Shown here: one piece after another, positions 15,449-20,288 of the stretch
How the letters are laid out: each line of letters starts with the position of its first letter
How positions within the stretch are numbered: position 1 is the first letter of the stretch
Source: Bacteroidales bacterium UBA1745
GTDB taxonomy: Bacteria; Bacteroidota; Bacteroidia; Bacteroidales; UBA932
DNA length: 20,288 nt
Assembly (NCBI GenBank): GCA_002314885.1
Contig: DCHT01000033.1
Location: forward strand, 15,879-36,166
Reading direction: 5' to 3'
Made by a program: the position numbers and the translations under genes
The notes under the pieces: generated by a model
Databases searched by the model: none
What the model was told of the DNA's origin: nothing
What the model saw: the letters and a program-made list of their open reading frames with translations, nothing else

Positions 15449-17329
15449 ATGAAAGAGACTCAAATCAACGACATTCTACACACTTACGAGAAAATCCCGG
15501 CAGAAATCTGCAAGGATGCAGCCGATGCCTGCACTCGCATCGCCGACATCATCGTCGAGAAAATCAACAACAGGAAACAGGGTCTGAAACTCGGACTTTC
15601 CACCGGAAGCACCCCTCAGCCACTCTACCGTGAACTGGTCAGAAGGTGCAAGGCCGGCGAAGTTTCCTTCAGCGACGTGGAGGTATTCAGCATCGACGAG
15701 TACTACCCTTTCGACAGCCGTTCCAGCCAGAGCAGGAACACCAGGCTGCACACCGAGCTGCTGGACCTCGTGGATGTGAAACCGGAGAACATCCACATTC
15801 CGGACGCATCCGTGCCGGCAGAGGACGTGGACGCCTACTGCGCTGAATTCGACAAGATGGCCTCCGGCCTCGACCTCCTCGTAATCGGAGTGGGCGAGCA
15901 GGGCCAGATCGGTTTCAACGAGACCGGCTCCTCCGACCGCAGCCGCACCCGTACCGTCCTTCTTTCCCACAAGTCCCGCAAGAGACAGGCGAAGAATTTC
16001 GGAGGCGAACTCTCAGCCACCCCTCACACCGCCATCACCATAGGCATACACACTATGATGACCGCCCGTCAGATCATCCTGATGGCCTGGGGCGAAGACA
16101 AGGCCCAGGCAGTGCACGACATAGTGGAGGGTGAAAAGGATCTCTGCTGCCCGGCATCCTGCCTCCAGGCACACGCACGCATCAGTTTCTACACAGATGA
16201 GAATTCGGCTTCCAAGCTCGTCCGCACCACTGCCCCTTGGCTCGTGCAGACCTGCGACTGGAGCGCCGACAAAGACGTGCGCAAGGCCGTAATCTGGCTC
16301 TGCGACGAGGTTCACAAGCCTATTCTCAAGCTCTCGCAGCAGGATTATCTCGACCACGGACTCGGCCAGCTTCTCGAGGCCCGCGGCGCCTACGACGATC
16401 TCAACATCAAGGTCTTCAACGACCTGCAGCATACCATCACCGGATGGCCTGGCGGAAAGCCTAACGCCGACGACAGCACCCGTCCGGTCGCTTCCACCCC
16501 GTTCCCAAAGAGGGTGATCATCTTCTCGCCACACCCTGACGACGACGTGATCTCAATGGGCGGAACCTTCATCCGTCTCGTGGAGCAGGGACACGACGTG
16601 CACGTGGCATACGAGACCTCCGGCAACGTGGCAGTCCACGACGACGTGGTCCTGCAGCACATCGACGCCGCCCGCGAACTGGGCTATGGCGACCGCTGCC
16701 AGGAAGTTCTGGACATATTGAAAAACAAGAAGCCGGGCGAACCTGAGCCTCGCGCCCTCCTCAACCTCAAGGCAGCCATCCGCCGCAGCGAGGCCCGTGG
16801 AGCCGTGCGTTCATTCGGCCTCAACCCGGATACCAACGCCCACTTCCTCAACCTGCCTTTCTACGAGTCCGGCGGCATCAAGAAACTGCCTCGCACTCAG
16901 GCTGACGTGGAGATCGTGAAGGCCCTTCTCCAGGAAGTGAAGCCTCATCAGGTATATGTGGCCGGCGACCTCGCAGACCCTCACGGAACCCATCGTGTGT
17001 GCACCGAGACCGTGTTCGACGCCCTCGAGGAGCTCAAGGGAGAGGCCTGGATGGCAGAGTGCCACTGCTGGCTCTACCGCGGCGCCTGGATGGAATGGGA
17101 ACTCGGCAAGGTCGATATGGCAGTGCCGCTCAGCCCGGACGAGCTCATCAAGAAGCGCCACGCCATCTACCGCCACCTTTCCCAGAAGGACCTCGTGCCG
17201 TTCCCTGGCGACGACCCTCGCGAATTCTGGCAGAGGGCAGAGGAGCGCACCCAGTCCACCGCAAAGCATTATGACGCCCTCGGAATGGCGGAATATCAGG
17301 CAATTGAAGTATTTGTAAAACAGTTTTAG
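15449..17329 (+). CDS. NagB-like / LmbE (PIG-L) deacetylase fusion protein
   Basis: 626-residue cytoplasmic two-domain protein. The start is ATG at 15449; an in-frame TTG at 15422 lies inside the predicted promoter box and is rejected. Residues 1-270 resemble glucosamine-6-phosphate deaminase: LSTGSTP at 50-56, SIDEYYP at 81-87 (D83 equals the catalytic Asp72 of E. coli NagB) and GEDKAQAV around K218. But the loop that reads GEDGHLAFNE in true NagB reads GEQGQIGFNE here (149-158), so the positions of catalytic Asp141 and His143 are both Gln (151, 153); only the Glu (158) remains. Residues 354-560 are an LmbE/PIG-L domain with the zinc motif SPHPDDD at 360-366 and the second site DPHGTH at 510-515, as in N-acetylglucosaminyl deacetylases. 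Such fusions are widespread in Bacteroidota and often labelled NagB. Inference: it deacetylates an amino-sugar substrate while the NagB-like part binds sugar phosphate. It is followed after 3 bases by true nagB. Confidence 0.92.
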   Translation: MKETQINDILHTYEKIPAEICKDAADACTRIADIIVEKINNRKQGLKLGLSTGSTPQPLYRELVRRCKAGEVSFSDVEVFSIDEYYPFDSRSSQSRNTRLHTELLDLVDVKPENIHIPDASVPAEDVDAYCAEFDKMASGLDLLVIGVGEQGQIGFNETGSSDRSRTRTVLLSHKSRKRQAKNFGGELSATPHTAITIGIHTMMTARQIILMAWGEDKAQAVHDIVEGEKDLCCPASCLQAHARISFYTDENSASKLVRTTAPWLVQTCDWSADKDVRKAVIWLCDEVHKPILKLSQQDYLDHGLGQLLEARGAYDDLNIKVFNDLQHTITGWPGGKPNADDSTRPVASTPFPKRVIIFSPHPDDDVISMGGTFIRLVEQGHDVHVAYETSGNVAVHDDVVLQHIDAARELGYGDRCQEVLDILKNKKPGEPEPRALLNLKAAIRRSEARGAVRSFGLNPDTNAHFLNLPFYESGGIKKLPRTQADVEIVKALLQEVKPHQVYVAGDLADPHGTHRVCTETVFDALEELKGEAWMAECHCWLYRGAWMEWELGKVDMAVPLSPDELIKKRHAIYRHLSQKDLVPFPGDDPREFWQRAEERTQSTAKHYDALGMAEYQAIEVFVKQF

Positions 17330-17332
17330 AAT

Positions 17333-18124
17333 ATGAGACTTATCATCGAAAACAGCTACGATGCAGGCTCCGTCTGGGCCGCAAAGCACATCGCCGACGC
17401 CATCAGGGCAAAGGCTGCCATCACCGACGCACCTTTCGTGCTCGGCCTCGCAACAGGCTCCACTCCTATCGGAACCTACGAGGAACTCATCAAGATGTAT
17501 GACGCAGGAGAGATCTCCTTCAAGAACGTCATCACCTTCAATATGGACGAGTATGTGGACCTCCCAGTTGAGCATCCGGAGTCATACCACTCCTTTATGG
17601 ACACCTACTTCTTCAACCACGTGGACGTGCCTCGCGAGAACATCAACATCCTCGACGGCAACGCTGCTGACAAGAAGGCTGAGTGCGAGAACTACGAGAA
17701 GAGAATCCTCGCCGCAGGCGGCATCGACCTCTTCCTAGGCGGAGTAGGCGAAGACGGTCACCTCGCTTTCAACGAGCCATATTCTTCCCTCCAGTCCCGC
17801 ACCCGCGTAATGGACCTCACCTACGACACCCTCCTGGTGAACAGCCGCTTCTTCGACAACGACATCAACAAGGTGCCTAAGCAGGCAATGTCAGTGGGCG
17901 TGGCTACCGTCACCGACGCAAAGGAAGTGCTCGTGCTCGCATTCGGACACAAGAAGGCCCGCGCCATCCAGATGGCAGTGGAAGGCCCTCTGACCCACGT
18001 CTGCACCCTCTCTTCCCTCCAGATGCATCCTAACGGAGTCATCGTATGCGACGAGCTCGCAGCCGGCGAACTGAAGGTGAACACCTACAGGTATTTCAAG
18101 GAAATAGAGAAGGCCAACCTTTAA
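17333..18124 (+). CDS. nagB: Glucosamine-6-phosphate deaminase
   Basis: 263-residue cytoplasmic enzyme converting glucosamine 6-phosphate to fructose 6-phosphate and ammonia, the step that feeds amino sugars into glycolysis. Numbering aligns with E. coli NagB without gaps. The catalytic residues are all present: D72 and E73 in NMDEY, then D141, H143 and E148 in GEDGHLAFNE, with K208 in GHKKA. The active-site loop LATGSTP is at 39-45. Of the allosteric GlcNAc-6-phosphate site, S151, S152, R158 and Y254 are kept, but the position of Lys160 is Met. Length is within three residues of the E. coli protein. It starts 3 bases after the fusion gene, so the two are surely co-transcribed, and it ends in a terminator hairpin. 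Confidence 0.97.
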   Translation: MRLIIENSYDAGSVWAAKHIADAIRAKAAITDAPFVLGLATGSTPIGTYEELIKMYDAGEISFKNVITFNMDEYVDLPVEHPESYHSFMDTYFFNHVDVPRENINILDGNAADKKAECENYEKRILAAGGIDLFLGGVGEDGHLAFNEPYSSLQSRTRVMDLTYDTLLVNSRFFDNDINKVPKQAMSVGVATVTDAKEVLVLAFGHKKARAIQMAVEGPLTHVCTLSSLQMHPNGVIVCDELAAGELKVNTYRYFKEIEKANL

Positions 18125-18150
18125 GGTCAGCCTTCACATATAGTTTTTGA

Positions 18151-18184
18151 GCAAGGGGAGATTCTAATGTCTTCCCTTGCTTTT
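18151..18184 (+). terminator. Intrinsic terminator of the nagB operon
   Basis: GCAAGGGGAGA (18151-18161) pairs with TCTTCCCTTGC (18170-18180) through 11 pairs, one of them G-U, around an 8-base loop and followed by TTTT. It lies 27 bases after the nagB stop. The downstream arm is inside the last codons of the convergent phosphodiesterase gene, whose stop falls in the loop. On the minus strand no T tract follows the hairpin, so it should act mainly on plus-strand transcripts. Confidence 0.8.
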
Positions 18185-19135
18185 CAGATACTGGATAAGC
18201 TGCTCCGGACGGTCGGTCTGGATCATTGACACGCCCTTCTCGAGATACTGTCCGTAAACGGAGTCCTTGTCAGCTGCGATATATGCGGCATCGTCGTCGT
18301 TGCCGTCACCGCCGCAGAGGGATGCCCAGATGGTGTTCACCCAGATCTTGGAGCCCTGCTCGAGGATCTTCTTGCAAGCATCGTCGAATGCACCGTCCTC
18401 GTTGTCCTGCCAGCAAACTTCGTATGCGAGCGGAACCACGCCCTGCTCGAGATATGAGTTGAAGAGCTTGATGCCGGCCTTCTTCTGGATGTCCACGATA
18501 GGCATATACATCATATTGTGCTCGTAGGCTGCCTCGTGAGCAGCTACCACCTCAATAGGCTTCTTGCCCTTGATGAGGATCTGGTCAGTCACGCCGAGAC
18601 GCTCGGTGATCTCGAGCACCTGGTCATAGAATTCATAACCCTGGTCCACATTCACGCAGATACGGTCCTTGCAGCAGCGCAGAGCCTGCTCGAGAGTAGG
18701 CATCTTGATGCTGTCCACGGTCACATTGTGGGCGCGGTTGAGGGAAAGCATCTGAATCTCAGCGTATGTGAGGTCGCTGATCCTGGCACTCTTGCCCGGC
18801 TCATCCTTGAAGACCTTGCGGAAGTTGGTGCAGCGCTTCACGTCGCCGTCGTGTGAGAGGACGAGGACTGAGTCGCTGGTCATCTTGAGGTCGAGTTCCA
18901 TAATGTCGGCACCCATACGGATGATGGACTCGATGGCGCTGATGGAGTTCTCAGGGAAGTTGCGCCAGTCACCGCGGTGGCAGGCAACGACCACGTACTT
19001 TGACTCCGGATTGTGGATCTGAGCGGCGATGAATTCAGCGCGGTTAGCGTAATTCTTCTCGCCGAAATCCGGCTTGCAGGCGCTTGTCAGAACCACTGAC
19101 AGGCCGACTGCGAGGATAGTAACGAATTTCTTCAT
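18164..19135 (-). CDS. Glycerophosphodiester phosphodiesterase family lipoprotein
   Basis: 323-residue exported lipoprotein. The signal peptide ends LTSAC (lipidated Cys 20). The GDPD TIM-barrel signature is intact: HRGDWRNFPENS at 53-64 (catalytic H53, R54, then E62-N63), MELDLKMTSD at 79-88 (metal ligands E80 and D82) and LSHD at 93-96 (catalytic H95). N162-D164 is the likely further metal site, followed by Gln where many relatives carry Lys. C-terminal TDRPEQLIQYLK is also typical. Known family reaction: metal-dependent hydrolysis of a glycerophosphodiester to glycerol 3-phosphate and an alcohol. Being lipid-anchored it would act in the periplasm or at the surface, on phospholipid head groups or a glycerol-phosphate polymer. 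It starts 3 bases after the stop of the SGNH-type gene, so they form one operon. Confidence 0.93.
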   Translation of the reverse strand: MKKFVTILAVGLSVVLTSACKPDFGEKNYANRAEFIAAQIHNPESKYVVVACHRGDWRNFPENSISAIESIIRMGADIMELDLKMTSDSVLVLSHDGDVKRCTNFRKVFKDEPGKSARISDLTYAEIQMLSLNRAHNVTVDSIKMPTLEQALRCCKDRICVNVDQGYEFYDQVLEITERLGVTDQILIKGKKPIEVVAAHEAAYEHNMMYMPIVDIQKKAGIKLFNSYLEQGVVPLAYEVCWQDNEDGAFDDACKKILEQGSKIWVNTIWASLCGGDGNDDDAAYIAADKDSVYGQYLEKGVSMIQTDRPEQLIQYLKSKGRH

Positions 19136-19138
19136 TGT

Positions 19139-20288
19139 TTATTTTGTTTTAATGATCTTGCTGGCAACGGACCTGAGCTTGGCGGCTGTACCGGCCTCGA
19201 GGTTGCAGTCCGAAACACCCTCCCCGAAAGGCTCGCCAAAGATAAGAAGATAATTGACACAAGCCTTCAGATATGCTCCATAAACGGACTGATGCTTGTC
19301 GTCCGCGGCATAGAGAGGTATATCCGGATAGAGTTCACGCGAGAGTGCATAAGCGCGTCCGATAGGGGACATTTCCGCATCCGTGGCCTTGCACAGGGCC
19401 TTGGAGCCCTTCTCCAGCAGCTTGTCGAAATTCTTCAGGCTGCCGAAGCCGCCGAACTCGACTCCCGGATAGGACCAGGTGGATTCGAGCACCACCCTGG
19501 CGTCCGGAGACCAGCCCCTGACACGGCTGACGAGGGTCACGGCATCCTTGCGGATCTGGTCTTTGCCCTTCGGATCCTGGGCATACCAGGCGTGGGTCTG
19601 GCTCTGGTTCTGGAGGAAGACGACGTCATAGCCGCCAATGCGGATGGCATCGTCCGTGGTGGAGAGTTCCAGATGCTGACCGTAGGTCTGACCGCCCTTG
19701 AGCGCGGCTTTGAGATTCAGGTAGTGACCCTGAGTCCAGGCCATTTCCTTGAGCATCCAGGATGCTCCCTGGACGTAGGTGAAGGAGTTGCCAATGCAGA
19801 GCACATTGGTCGTGTCCCTTGGAGTCGCATTGCCCAGTACGTGCATATATGCTCCCACGTTGTCGCCCCATTCAATGCGGGTACAGCACTTTTCGGCCGC
19901 CGGATCGAGCCTGCGTCCGAGGCAGTCTATGTCGGCCGCCACACGGGCTCGGATCTTAACCTCGCCGTCATCTATGGCATTTTCCAGACGTACGGTCTGC
20001 AGGGCCGTGGTGTACTGATATGAAGGGGTCGTCACATAGCCGAAGCACTTGAACGAAAAGTCCACTCCGTCCTCGCGGCGCAGGTCGGAAGGCATAGTCT
20101 TCCACTCCCCTCCGTCCAGATATTCGAAGATATAGTACCTCGGAGAGGCTTCTTCAGACACCAGGGACAGGTCGAGTTCCACACACGAGCCGGCCGGGAG
20201 ATTCTTCACTGGCAAGGAGAATTCCCAGGCGTCTCCGGCTCTGAGGCCATCCACGCAGGGACTTTTCTTCTTCATATAATACTTCAGC
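19139..20288 (-). CDS. SGNH/DUF4886-type hydrolase (partial, N-terminus beyond right edge)
   Basis: The reading frame is open to the window edge; an ATG at 20275 gives 378 residues, but that protein would lack a signal peptide and begin mid-domain, so the true start is probably further right. Numbering from that ATG: an N-terminal beta-rich region (about 10-115) with YIFEYLDGGEW at 48-58, a phrase I associate with secreted Bacteroidota proteins; then an SGNH fold with CIGNSFTYVQ at 160-169 (nucleophile S164), GG at 194-195, LQNQSQTH at 221-228 (N223) and AADDKHQS at 323-330 (D325 and H328 as the Asp-x-x-His pair). Known: SGNH enzymes are esterases, lipases or carbohydrate deacetylases. GNSFT resembles the DUF4886 group, whose substrates I cannot name. 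It is followed after 3 bases by the phosphodiesterase gene. Confidence 0.85.
   Translation of the reverse strand, partial: LKYYMKKKSPCVDGLRAGDAWEFSLPVKNLPAGSCVELDLSLVSEEASPRYYIFEYLDGGEWKTMPSDLRREDGVDFSFKCFGYVTTPSYQYTTALQTVRLENAIDDGEVKIRARVAADIDCLGRRLDPAAEKCCTRIEWGDNVGAYMHVLGNATPRDTTNVLCIGNSFTYVQGASWMLKEMAWTQGHYLNLKAALKGGQTYGQHLELSTTDDAIRIGGYDVVFLQNQSQTHAWYAQDPKGKDQIRKDAVTLVSRVRGWSPDARVVLESTWSYPGVEFGGFGSLKNFDKLLEKGSKALCKATDAEMSPIGRAYALSRELYPDIPLYAADDKHQSVYGAYLKACVNYLLIFGEPFGEGVSDCNLEAGTAAKLRSVASKIIKTK

Noticed and set aside
19292..20023. 243-codon plus-strand open frame opposite the SGNH-type gene
   Set aside because: The opposite strand carries clear GNSFT and Asp-x-x-His motifs; this frame is a shadow.
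1..20288. Mobile element, phage, CRISPR or toxin-antitoxin system
   Set aside because: No transposase, integrase, direct-repeat array or small toxin pair was seen, and the genes are tightly packed in three ordinary operons.

Overview
The window comes from a member of the Bacteroidota, most likely a GC-rich Bacteroidales. The evidence is an adjacent SusC/SusD pair, several lipoproteins with Bacteroidota-type signal peptides and BACON-like or DUF5689-like domains, TAnnTTTG promoter elements, and the phylum's typical NagB-like/LmbE fusion. Genus cannot be settled from the sequence alone; Rikenellaceae or an uncultured gut lineage would fit. Coding density is very high: no gap exceeds about 100 bases, and I see no tRNA, rRNA, CRISPR array, insertion sequence or phage gene.

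Layout. (1) A minus-strand operon fills 15357 down to 1. In transcription order it holds a lipoprotein with a C-terminal endonuclease/exonuclease/phosphatase (EEP) domain, a 379-residue lipoprotein, a SusC-type TonB-dependent transporter, a SusD-type lipoprotein, two tandem paralogous BACON/DUF5689-like lipoproteins, and a membrane sodium or proton pyrophosphatase (hppA) that runs off the left edge. Gaps are only 10 to 30 bases. (2) A 91-base divergent control region (15358-15448) holds two back-to-back TATTTTTG boxes and a perfect 16-bp palindrome. (3) A plus-strand operon (15449-18124) holds a NagB-like/LmbE deacetylase fusion and a canonical glucosamine-6-phosphate deaminase (nagB), ending in an intrinsic terminator. 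(4) A convergent minus-strand pair (20288-18164) holds an SGNH/DUF4886-type hydrolase, cut by the right edge, and a glycerophosphodiester phosphodiesterase lipoprotein.

How it may work together (inference). The SusCD operon looks like a polysaccharide utilisation locus but encodes no recognisable glycoside hydrolase or polysaccharide lyase. Its only visible enzyme is a surface EEP phosphodiesterase or nuclease, so the imported substrate is more likely phosphodiester-linked, such as extracellular DNA/RNA or a teichoic-acid-like glycopolymer, than an ordinary glycan. The divergent operon processes amino sugars and shares the same control region. The right-hand pair adds a second phosphodiesterase and a probable esterase. 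The pyrophosphatase at the end of the operon could recover energy from pyrophosphate released when the imported product is assimilated. The individual gene calls are solid at family level; the combined pathway is a hypothesis.
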